From: an uncultured Bacilli bacterium | Lineage (GTDB): Bacteria > Bacillota_I > Bacilli_A > RF39 > UBA660 | DNA length: 64,000 nucleotides | Assembly: GCA_934149105.1 (NCBI GenBank) | Contig: CAKPDP010000004.1 | Span: forward strand, 70,424-134,423 | Reading direction: 5' to 3' | Part shown: in pieces, positions 1 to 7,079 of the stretch | Numbering within the stretch: position 1 is the stretch's first letter | Layout: every line of letters begins with the position of its first letter | Program-made: the position numbers and the translations under genes | The notes under the pieces: model-generated | What the model was told of the DNA's origin: nothing | Databases searched by the model: none | Seen by the model: the letters and a program-made list of their open reading frames with translations, nothing else

Positions 1-309
1 ATAATAAAAGTATGTAATAATAATATTGAAATAACCGGAAGTATATTCTATAAAACAGCTTCGGAAATAGAAGAAATAATAGAAGTATGTAAAAAAAATA
101 ATATTGAAATAACTGGAAGTATCTTTCATAAAACAGCTTCGGAAGCAGAAGAAATAATAGAAGTATGTAAGGAAAACAATATTGAAATAACTGGAAGTAT
201 CTTTCATAAAACAGCTAAAGAAATAGAAGAAATAATAAAAGTATGTAAGAAAAATAATATTGAAATAACCGGAAGTATCTTTACAAAATCACCTAAGAAA
301 CTACAAGAA
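1..309 (+). repeat. Four tandem 75-78 bp coding repeats
   Basis: Repeat units start at about 1, 76, 154 and 232. The middle units are nearly identical at DNA level (shared cores such as AATATTGAAATAACTGGAAG), the first lacks one codon and the last has drifted. The period is a multiple of three, so copy number can change without breaking the frame. More copies probably lie to the left of the window. Confidence 0.9.
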
Positions 310-621
310 AGTATAGATTTTATAAAATCAAACTATGGTGAGTCTTATTTAACATCTTTAATTGTTATTAGAGATGTTAATTACTTAAAACAAGTTTTTC
401 CTTACTTAGAAAGCCTACAAGTCTTGCCTTATGTTATAAATAGTTCATCTATATTAAGTTTAAAACTAGATGAAATTAAAGACAGAAAAGAATTCATAGA
501 AAGTACAGGGCAAAACATAATAGATAAAAGAGGAAGATTTAATAGTGTTTTTGGATTATCTAGAAAAAACTATCTTCAAAAACTTAATCCTCAAGCCAAA
601 TCAACAAAAAAATCAAAATAG
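1..621 (+). CDS. Tandem-repeat solenoid protein, 5'-truncated by window edge
   Basis: An open frame enters from the left edge (frame 1) and ends at TAG 619-621. Its first 103 codons are four tandem copies of a 25-26 residue unit with the core 'NNIEITGSIFxK', followed by about 100 residues of non-repeat sequence ending in a basic Lys-rich tail. The units read like paired helices (ATA/GAA-rich amphipathic stretches separated by 'ITGSIF' turns), so a helical solenoid is likely. The last repeat (TKSPKKLQE) diverges, as capping repeats usually do. The true start lies outside the window; an internal TTG at 424 is only a codon in the middle of the frame. I do not recognise the family; mTERF-like or other helix-turn-helix solenoids are possible. 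The next gene, a 90-residue protein, has a similar helical character. Confidence 0.75.
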   Translation: MIKVCNNNIEITGSIFYKTASEIEEIIEVCKKNNIEITGSIFHKTASEAEEIIEVCKENNIEITGSIFHKTAKEIEEIIKVCKKNNIEITGSIFTKSPKKLQESIDFIKSNYGESYLTSLIVIRDVNYLKQVFPYLESLQVLPYVINSSSILSLKLDEIKDRKEFIESTGQNIIDKRGRFNSVFGLSRKNYLQKLNPQAKSTKKSK

Positions 622-650
622 ATTATAAATAAGTATAAGGATGTGGTATA

Positions 651-923
651 ATGAATATAAATTTTTTAAAAATACAGGAAATATATGGAATAGAAATTGT
701 AGAAGAAATAAAAAACAATCTAAAAGACGTTTCCTACAATATAAATTATCTTAATGATTTAGGCTTCTCTGATCCAATTGATATTTTTGAAAGATATGCT
801 CCTATATTTATTGATGATCGAACTCATTTTCAAACTAAAGTAAACAGATTAATAAATAAATTAGGTAGCGATTATGTTGATATAATAGAAACTGATTTAG
901 AAAAGTTAGATGAATTAATGTAA
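651..923 (+). CDS. Small hypothetical protein, 90 aa
   Basis: The ATG at 651 follows the repeat gene by 29 bp, with a weak AAGGA-like site at 637-641. The protein is acidic and probably all-helical, with no signal peptide or membrane segment. The stretch 'YLNDLGFSDPIDIFERYAP' (about residues 33-51) has the same helix-turn-helix flavour as the repeats in the upstream gene, so it may be a short relative of that family. I do not recognise a function. It is probably co-transcribed with the repeat gene and perhaps ung, since no terminator is visible between them. Confidence 0.55.
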   Translation: MNINFLKIQEIYGIEIVEEIKNNLKDVSYNINYLNDLGFSDPIDIFERYAPIFIDDRTHFQTKVNRLINKLGSDYVDIIETDLEKLDELM

Positions 924-950
924 TTATAATAGAAAGGATTTTAAAGTAGT

Positions 951-1622
951 ATGATAAAAATGGTAAATAATAAATGGGATTTAATACTAGATGAAGAGTA
1001 TCATCAAGACTATTTCAAAAAAATAGTAGCTTTTATTAATAAAATTTATAAAGAAAAAGATATTTTCCCACCTAAGCCTAATATTTTAAGGGCCCTATCT
1101 TTAACAGATTATGATGACGTAAAAGTAGTCATCTTAGGACAAGATCCCTACCATGGAGTAGGGGAAGCTAATGGCCTTTCTTTTTCTGTTAATAAAGGTG
1201 TTAGAATTCCTCCTTCCCTTAGAAATATCTATAAAGAATTATACGATGATTTAGGAATAACCCCACCTAATCATGGCGATTTAACTAGTTGGGCTAAAGA
1301 AGGCGTATTACTTTTAAATTCTGTCTTAACAGTTGAAAAAGATAAGGCCGCTTCCCATAAAAACATCGGTTGGGAAACTTATACAGATGCTATTATCAAA
1401 AAACTAAATGAACGTAAGACCCCCGTAGTTTTTATCCTTTGGGGAAATTTTGCCCGTAGCAAAAAAGTCTATATTACTAATCCTTGGCATCTTGTAATAG
1501 AGTCTGCTCATCCTTCGCCATTTTCCGCTAACTACGGTTTCTTTGGTAGTAGACCTTTCTCTAGAACTAATAAATTCTTAAAAGAACATAATATTAAAGA
1601 AATAGACTGGACCATTAATTAG
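951..1622 (+). CDS. ung: Uracil-DNA glycosylase
   Basis: Family 1 uracil-DNA glycosylase, which removes uracil from DNA to start base excision repair. The water-activating motif GQDPYHG is at residues 63-69 and the DNA-intercalation loop HPSPFS at 187-192, both intact. Length 223 is normal for the family. The ATG at 951 sits 12 bases after AGAAAGGA (931-938); an ATG three codons later at 960 is an alternative. A strong terminator follows at 1670. The gene lies between unrelated accessory genes, which says little about its role. Confidence 0.97.
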   Translation: MIKMVNNKWDLILDEEYHQDYFKKIVAFINKIYKEKDIFPPKPNILRALSLTDYDDVKVVILGQDPYHGVGEANGLSFSVNKGVRIPPSLRNIYKELYDDLGITPPNHGDLTSWAKEGVLLLNSVLTVEKDKAASHKNIGWETYTDAIIKKLNERKTPVVFILWGNFARSKKVYITNPWHLVIESAHPSPFSANYGFFGSRPFSRTNKFLKEHNIKEIDWTIN

Positions 1623-1669
1623 TTTACAATATATTAACAAAATCCCCTTTCAATCACCAATTTGACCGT

Positions 1670-1701
1670 AAAAGGACCAATAATTTTGTCCTTTTCTTTT
1701 T
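1670..1701 (+). terminator. Rho-independent terminator after ung
   Basis: AAAAGGAC (1670-1677) pairs with GTCCTTTT (1688-1695), followed by CTTTTT. It separates ung from the regulator gene at 1750. Confidence 0.85.
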
Positions 1702-1706
1702 ATGTT

Positions 1707-1723
1707 ACTATTAAATTAATAGT
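1707..1723. promoter_or_regulatory. 17-bp perfect palindrome, candidate operator
   Basis: ACTATTAA-A-TTAATAGT is a perfect inverted repeat with a 1-nt centre, 27 bp before the XRE regulator start. Its position between the ung terminator and the regulator start is typical of an autoregulatory operator. That the regulator binds here is inference. Confidence 0.45.
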
Positions 1724-1749
1724 TTTTTAATTATTAATCGAGGTAGTAA

Positions 1750-2316
1750 ATGGATAATAAAAAAGTAGGAAATTTTATCAAACAAAAAAGAAAAGAGAAA
1801 AATCTAACGCAACAAGAGTTAGGTGAATTAATAGGAATAAGTCCTAAATCAGTAAGCAAGTGGGAATGTGGAACCTCATTTCCTGATCTAGTAATCTTAA
1901 AGCCATTAAGCCATATTCTAAATGTATCTATAGATGAGTTACTAAATGGTCAAGAAAATCCCTCTAAACATTCTAAATCCTCATCTCCCAAAATAATTTT
2001 AATTATTATAACAATTATAATATTTATAAGTATATTTACTCTTTTAATAGTTTTTCATTTTAATCATAAAGAAAGTAGTTTAACTAAAACTTACAAAATA
2101 AATACTATCATCGAAAAAGAAGATCCTGATTTTCTTTATGTAACCTTAGAAGAATTACCAACAGATAAATTATATACTGTTAAACTTCCTAGAATTATAT
2201 GTAACGCCTTAGAAGAAAATAAAAGTTATAAATTTAAATTTCTTTCTAAAGGAAACATTCAAGGAATAAACATATTTATAAATTCTAAAATTATTAGTAT
2301 TAAAGAAATAGAGTAG
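1750..2316 (+). CDS. Membrane-anchored XRE-family transcriptional regulator
   Basis: Residues 6-60 form a Cro/C1-type helix-turn-helix ('LTQQELGELIGISPKSVSKWE' region), closely like Bacillota XRE regulators. A Ser/Lys-rich linker leads to one transmembrane helix (81-103) and a C-terminal domain of about 85 residues that would face outside. Such a layout suggests direct sensing of an extracellular or membrane signal, but the ligand is unknown. It stands at the head of the secreted protein/FtsX/ABC cassette in the same orientation and is the obvious candidate regulator. A 17-bp palindrome lies just upstream. The ATG follows a GAGGT site. Confidence 0.85.
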   Translation: MDNKKVGNFIKQKRKEKNLTQQELGELIGISPKSVSKWECGTSFPDLVILKPLSHILNVSIDELLNGQENPSKHSKSSSPKIILIIITIIIFISIFTLLIVFHFNHKESSLTKTYKINTIIEKEDPDFLYVTLEELPTDKLYTVKLPRIICNALEENKSYKFKFLSKGNIQGINIFINSKIISIKEIE

Positions 2317-2326
2317 TGAGTATTAT

Positions 2327-2404
2327 ATGACAATATCTCTTAACAGTAGACAAAATTCTACCATCAGTGGGTGGTCTAAAATAAATTCAAGTGCTACTAT
2401 TTAA
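2327..2404 (+). pseudogene. 25-codon frame, possible remnant of a secreted-protein paralogue
   Basis: An ATG 10 bp after the regulator stop opens a 25-codon frame ending in TAA (2402-2404). It lacks a convincing ribosome binding site. The run 'NSTISGWSKINSSATI' resembles in texture (alternating polar/hydrophobic, Ser-rich) the mature part of the secreted protein encoded at 2459. It could be a decayed copy of that gene, a tiny peptide, or chance. Confidence 0.25.
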
Positions 2405-2458
2405 TCGTAATTTTTAATTACAATTATTCTAATTTATTTAGAAAGAAAGGAGTATCAC

Positions 2459-2866
2459 ATGAATAGGAAAAATATTATCAAAAGGGTAGGTATCAGTATT
2501 ACGATATTTATGATAGGCGTAGTAACGGTAAGTGCTACTACAAAATCATTACCATTTAATTTTACCGGATTAAGTAAAAGTTTTGAGTCTCCAAGTGATA
2601 CCTACGACAACGTTAGTTCTATTTCAGTGAATGTTAATACTCAAGAATTATCCTCATCATCTGCTAGAGTTAAAGTAGTATTAAAAAAAGGAACTGGAAA
2701 TAGCTATACTAATATAGGAACATCTACTTTTTATTCATCTGGATCTGGAAATACTGATATTATTAATTTTACACTTAGTTCTAAAGTAAATGGTTACTTC
2801 AAATATTTTCTTTATAAAGTTGATAATGGTATTAAAGGAACATCTTACATGTACAAAGCATCTTAG
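2459..2866 (+). CDS. Small secreted beta-rich protein, possible bacteriocin-like effector
   Basis: The protein has 135 residues. Residues 1-26 are a clear Sec signal peptide (basic NRKNIIKR, hydrophobic ISITIFMIGVV, VSA before the predicted cut near 26). The mature part of about 109 residues is Ser/Thr/Asn-rich, alternates in a beta-strand pattern, and lacks Cys. A strong GAAAGGAG site precedes the ATG. It is the only small secreted product in a cassette of FtsX-like permeases and an ABC ATPase. This arrangement recalls lactococcin-972-type loci (small secreted beta-sandwich protein plus integral membrane protein and ABC ATPase), but I see no clear sequence match to that family, so the role is inferred from context only. 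Confidence 0.7.
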   Translation: MNRKNIIKRVGISITIFMIGVVTVSATTKSLPFNFTGLSKSFESPSDTYDNVSSISVNVNTQELSSSSARVKVVLKKGTGNSYTNIGTSTFYSSGSGNTDIINFTLSSKVNGYFKYFLYKVDNGIKGTSYMYKAS

Positions 2867-2877
2867 TATTGTGATAT

Positions 2878-2908
2878 AGTATAAAGGCTATTTAATAGCC
2901 TTTATACT
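2878..2908 (+). terminator. Long perfect hairpin between secreted protein and permease array
   Basis: AGTATAAAGGCTATT (2878-2892) and AATAGCCTTTATACT (2894-2908) form a 15-bp perfect inverted repeat with a 1-nt centre. The downstream sequence is AT-rich but not a clean T-tract, so it may terminate partially, set a higher expression of the secreted protein, or stabilise its mRNA 3' end. Confidence 0.55.
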
Positions 2909-2935
2909 TATAATTAAAATCAAAGGAGGTTATTT

Positions 2936-4081
2936 ATGATTAGGATAAAAGGTTTCTTAAGAAGAATTCAAACTAAAATATATCTAGCCTTAATAACTAT
3001 TTTAGTAACAGGACTAATAATCTTAAATAGTTATACTAATTATCTTCATAAAACCATTAATGCTAGTAATGATAAAACTTTAGCAATATATGTAATTTCC
3101 GATAATAAAGAATTGGCAAAAGATTTATCTAAACTTGATAAAGTAAAAAAAGTTCAACAAGGTATAATAGTAACTTCCGAAAAAAACATTCTTGAGTTGT
3201 ATAAATTTAGTACCAACCTTTTCGATAATCATACCAATGAAGCCTTTTTATTTCCAAACGATAAGTATGACATAAAAGATAATGCCGCTTTATTTCCAAT
3301 GGAAAGCATTTTTGGAGATGAGCAACTATCAACTGATTATCAAAAAAATATAAATAAAACTTTTGATTTTTCGAGTCTAAATTATAATACTAATTTAAAA
3401 GTACAGGGATATTATAAGACAGTCTTGCCAGAAATATTAATAAATAAAAATACTTTTAAAACTATTCTGAAAAATAGTTCTGAGTATATTTATAGGCTAA
3501 CATTAAAAGATTACTCTTATTACAATAAAGGTAGTTATGGATTAAATTTAGTTTCTAATATTGAAGATTTAGAAGTCTTAAAAGATATAAAAAAAATCTG
3601 CTCAGATTGTGAAACATCTGTAGGAGGAATAGGAATGGGGTCTATTCTTTTAGATAACCATATGACTAATTTTTTGCTATCTCTAGATGTTGCCACCGAC
3701 ATGGAAAATCTAGTCTTTGTCCTAACTTACTTTATAAATATAATTAACAAAATATTTTTCTTTATCCTTTTAATCATAATTGTAAATGTCATTATTGATG
3801 AAAATAAATATATAGTCATAAAAAGAAAACTAGGTTATAATATAACTATGATAAAGAAAGATCTGATCGAGAAAATAATTTTTCTCTTAATTACCAGCAT
3901 ACTAATAAGTATCTTCCTATCCTTAATCTTAAAACTAATTCTAAATCACTATTTTCATCTTCAGATGATTATCTTTAGTTATCTAGAATTACTGTCTATT
4001 TTAAAGTATTGTCTAATAATAAGTATCCTTTCCTTTATTTTTATTCAAATTAAATATCGCTATAAAAAGATAAATATTTAG
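2936..4081 (+). CDS. FtsX-like ABC permease, copy 1 of a tandem array
   Basis: A 381-residue membrane protein with one N-terminal helix (about 14-32), an extracytoplasmic domain of about 230 residues, and three C-terminal helices (about 266-287, 313-336, 354-372). The cytoplasmic loop 'IVIKRKLGYNITMIKKDL' is the typical FtsX/MacB coupling segment. The large external domain has a Cys pair (ICSDCE). AAAGGAGG precedes the ATG. The first 39 codons are almost identical in DNA to copies 2 and 3, showing recent duplication. It presumably pairs with the ATPase at 6396. The substrate is unknown; the MacB type usually moves peptides or lipoproteins, or senses antimicrobial peptides. Confidence 0.8.
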   Translation: MIRIKGFLRRIQTKIYLALITILVTGLIILNSYTNYLHKTINASNDKTLAIYVISDNKELAKDLSKLDKVKKVQQGIIVTSEKNILELYKFSTNLFDNHTNEAFLFPNDKYDIKDNAALFPMESIFGDEQLSTDYQKNINKTFDFSSLNYNTNLKVQGYYKTVLPEILINKNTFKTILKNSSEYIYRLTLKDYSYYNKGSYGLNLVSNIEDLEVLKDIKKICSDCETSVGGIGMGSILLDNHMTNFLLSLDVATDMENLVFVLTYFINIINKIFFFILLIIIVNVIIDENKYIVIKRKLGYNITMIKKDLIEKIIFLLITSILISIFLSLILKLILNHYFHLQMIIFSYLELLSILKYCLIISILSFIFIQIKYRYKKINI

Positions 4082-4090
4082 GAGTAAATT

Positions 4091-5237
4091 ATGATTAAAT
4101 TAAAAAATTTCTTAAGAAGAATTCAAACTAAAATATATCTAGCCTTAATAACTATTTTAGTAACAGGACTAATAATTCTAAATAGTTATACTAATTATCT
4201 TCATAAAACTATTAATGCTAGTAATGATAAAAATATGGCAGTGTATGTAATTTCTAGTAATAAAGATTTAACAAAAGACTTCTCAAGCCTTGATAAAGTA
4301 AAAAAGGTTGAGTTAGGTTTAACTTTAAAATCTACTACCAATTTATATGATTTACATCATTACTTCCTTCAACCTTTTGATAATCATAGTGGTGAAATAT
4401 TTATTTTTCCTAGTGATAATTATAGTGTTGAAGATAATGCTCTTATTTTGCCTAGAGATATGGATAACGAAGAATATTGGGCTCAAAATTATGAACAAAA
4501 TATAAATAAAACCTTTGAATTCTATAACTCAAGCTTTAAAACTAATTTAAAAATTCAAGACTATCATAATACCAATTTACAAGAAAGCCTAGTAAATAAA
4601 AAAACCTTTTTCAAGCTCTTACAAAATAGTACGGAATATATATAGAGACTAACTTTAAAAGATTATATGTATTACTACATAGGAAACTATGGCCTAAATT
4701 TAGTAGATGATAGTGATCACGATGAGTTGGAAATTTATAAAGATATAAGAAAAATTTGTTCTAATTGTGAAATGACTACCTTTGGAGTAGGAGAAGGATC
4801 TATTCTTTTAGATAACCATATGACTGATTTTTTGTTATCCCTAGACGTTGCCACTGACATGGGAAATCTAGTCTTCGTCCTAACTTACTTTATAAATATA
4901 ATTAACAAAATATTTTTCTTTATCCTTTTAATCATAATCGTAAATGTCATTATTGATGAAAATAAATATATAGTCATAAAAAGGAAACTAGGTTATAATA
5001 TAAGTATGATAAAGAAAGATTTGATCGAGAAAATAATTTTTCTCTTAATAATCTGCTTAATAACAAGTATTTTCTTATCCTTAATCTTAAAACTAATTCT
5101 AAATAACTATTTTCATCTTCAGATGGCTCTCTTTAGTTACCTAGAATTACTATCTATTTTAATATTATCTAATAATAAGTATTCTTTCCTTTACTTTTAT
5201 TCAGATTAAATATCATCATAAAAAGATAAATATTTAG
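4091..5237 (+). pseudogene. FtsX-like permease copy 2, broken by nonsense and frameshift
   Basis: Aligns along its whole length with the permease at 2936. The frame runs from ATG 4091 to an in-frame TAG at 4643-4645, where copy 1 has TAT (Tyr). The same frame continues immediately after the TAG, and an ATG at 4667 could restart translation. Near the 3' end copy 1 reads TTTTAAAGTATTGTCTAAT where this copy reads TTTTAATATTATCTAAT, a net loss of 2 nt that shifts the frame and ends it at 5209 instead of at the homologous TAG 5235-5237. Two independent lesions make a functional full-length product unlikely, although the reading frame is otherwise well kept, so decay is recent. Confidence 0.85.
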
Positions 5238-5246
5238 GAGTAAATT

Positions 5247-6392
5247 ATGATTAAATTAAAAAGTTTCTTAAGAAGAATTCAAACCAAAATATATCTAATC
5301 CTAGTAACAATTTTACTAACAGCCCTTACCATTCTTACTAGTTACATTAACTATCTTCATAAACTAACTAATGATAGTTATGATAATACTAAAGCTATTT
5401 ATGTAATTACTAATAAAGATTTAACTAAAGATCTATCTAAACTTAAAAGAGTAAAAAAAGTAACCCCAGGAATTACCTTAAATTCTACTCTAACTCCCTC
5501 TAAATTATATTTTTCTAATACCTCTTATAACCAATTAATAGGTTTAAATAAAATCTATCTTTTTCCTACCACTACCTATAAAATAGAAACTGGTAGTATC
5601 CTTTTACCTCGTTCTCCAGGTTTTGAAGATATTTATTGGGATACCAATTATACTCCTAATATCCATAAATCCTTTGAATTTTCTAATTCTTCTTCCAATT
5701 TCACTCTTAAAGTTCAAGATTATTATCCCAGTTACCTAGAAGAAGTTTTAGTAAATTCTAAAACCTTTAATAAGCTATATCAAAGTAGTAAAGAATATGT
5801 CTACAAACTAACTCTAAAAGATTATATATATTATAGCTTAAATGATGATCCTAGTACTTCTAGTGATTCCACCAAATCTTTAGAAATTGAAAAAGATATT
5901 AAAAATATTTGTTCTGATTGTAAAATAGTTACTAATCAAATTGATACCACTTCCTTATTACTAGATAATAATATGTATAATTTTTTAGAACTCCTAAATG
6001 CTTCTACCAATCTTCCCGAACTAATACTTATTCTGACAAACTTAGCTAACGTCATCAATATCATCTTTTTGCTCCTTCTTCTGATAGTAACAATAAATAT
6101 CATTATTGATGAAAACAAATATCTAATTCTAAAAAGAAAACTAGGTTACAATCTAAAGATGCTAAAGAAAGATCTGATTGTGAAAATAATTTTTCTCTTA
6201 ATTACCAGCACACTAATAAGTATCTTCCTATCCTTGATCTTAAAACTAATTCTAAATCACTATTTTCATCTTCAGATGGTTATCTTTAGTTTTAAAGAAC
6301 TCCTAGTTATCTGCAAATACATCTTTATAATCCTTGTCCTTAGTGGCATTTTCATTCAAATTAAATATTTAAAAATAAAGAATAGAGGTTAA
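5247..6392 (+). CDS. FtsX-like ABC permease, copy 3 of a tandem array
   Basis: 381 residues with the same layout as copy 1: N-terminal helix, external domain with a conserved ICSDCK Cys pair, three C-terminal helices, and the 'LILKRKLGYNLKMLKKDL' coupling loop. The external domain has diverged strongly from copies 1 and 2, while the N-terminal 20 codons and a stretch near 6180-6290 are almost identical to copy 1, which suggests gene conversion of the membrane parts. An AGGAG site lies 10 bp before the ATG at 5247. The ATPase gene follows after 3 bp, so this copy is tightly coupled to it. Confidence 0.8.
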   Translation: MIKLKSFLRRIQTKIYLILVTILLTALTILTSYINYLHKLTNDSYDNTKAIYVITNKDLTKDLSKLKRVKKVTPGITLNSTLTPSKLYFSNTSYNQLIGLNKIYLFPTTTYKIETGSILLPRSPGFEDIYWDTNYTPNIHKSFEFSNSSSNFTLKVQDYYPSYLEEVLVNSKTFNKLYQSSKEYVYKLTLKDYIYYSLNDDPSTSSDSTKSLEIEKDIKNICSDCKIVTNQIDTTSLLLDNNMYNFLELLNASTNLPELILILTNLANVINIIFLLLLLIVTINIIIDENKYLILKRKLGYNLKMLKKDLIVKIIFLLITSTLISIFLSLILKLILNHYFHLQMVIFSFKELLVICKYIFIILVLSGIFIQIKYLKIKNRG

Positions 6393-6395
6393 AAA

Positions 6396-7079
6396 ATGCA
6401 TAATAAAGTTATTGAAATAAAAGAATTACGCAAGAGTTTTTCAACACGTTACAAAAAATTAGAGATTTTAAACGGGGTTAATTATGAATTCCAGACTGGT
6501 AAATTCTATGCTATTATGGGCCATAGTGGCAGTGGCAAATCCACCTTAATAAATATCTTGGGCCTTATTATGGGGTATGATAGTGGTGAATATTACCTTT
6601 TTGATAAAAATACTAAAAATTTAAGTGATAAAGATTTATCTTACCTTCGAATGAAAAATATTGGCTTCGTCTTTCAAGATTATAATCTAGATATTTATCT
6701 CAAAGCCTATGAAAACGTCATGTTACCAATGCTTATCAATAAAGACCTACCTACTAGTAAAAGAAAAGAACGAGCCTTTGAATTATTAAAACTAGTTAAG
6801 CTAGAAGATCGTACCAAACATTATCCTCGTGAATTATCAGGTGGCGAACAACAAAGAGTAGGAATAGCTCGAGCCCTAGCTAACGATCCAGAAATCATCT
6901 TAGCAGACGAGCCTACAGGAAATCTTGATGTAGAAAATGAAAAACTTATCTTTCAATTATTAAAATCCTTAGCGGACCTTGGCAAATGTGTCATTGTTGT
7001 CTCTCATACCACTGATATAAAACAATATGCTGATGTTATTTTAAATTTACATAATGGAGTCTTAACCGATGAAAAATAA
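6396..7079 (+). CDS. ABC transporter ATP-binding protein, MacB/LolD type
   Basis: 227 residues with Walker A GHSGSGKST (42-50), signature LSGGEQQR (147-154), Walker B with EIILADEPTGNLD (166-178), and the switch His in VSHTTD. The ADEPTGNLD form is typical of the MacB/LolD/FtsE branch, which works with FtsX-type permeases rather than classical exporters. It would energise the permeases encoded on both sides. It follows permease copy 3 by 3 bp and overlaps the next permease by 11 bp, so the products are probably made in fixed ratio. Confidence 0.95.
   Translation: MHNKVIEIKELRKSFSTRYKKLEILNGVNYEFQTGKFYAIMGHSGSGKSTLINILGLIMGYDSGEYYLFDKNTKNLSDKDLSYLRMKNIGFVFQDYNLDIYLKAYENVMLPMLINKDLPTSKRKERAFELLKLVKLEDRTKHYPRELSGGEQQRVGIARALANDPEIILADEPTGNLDVENEKLIFQLLKSLADLGKCVIVVSHTTDIKQYADVILNLHNGVLTDEK

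Noticed and set aside
1..309. Tandem repeats considered as a CRISPR array
   Set aside because: The units are contiguous without spacers, have a 75-78 bp period and stay in one open frame; they are coding repeats.
4643..4645. TAG as a recoded sense codon in permease copy 2
   Set aside because: TAG ends many intact genes here (for example permease copy 1 and comEC), and copy 2 has a second lesion, so a true nonsense mutation is more likely.
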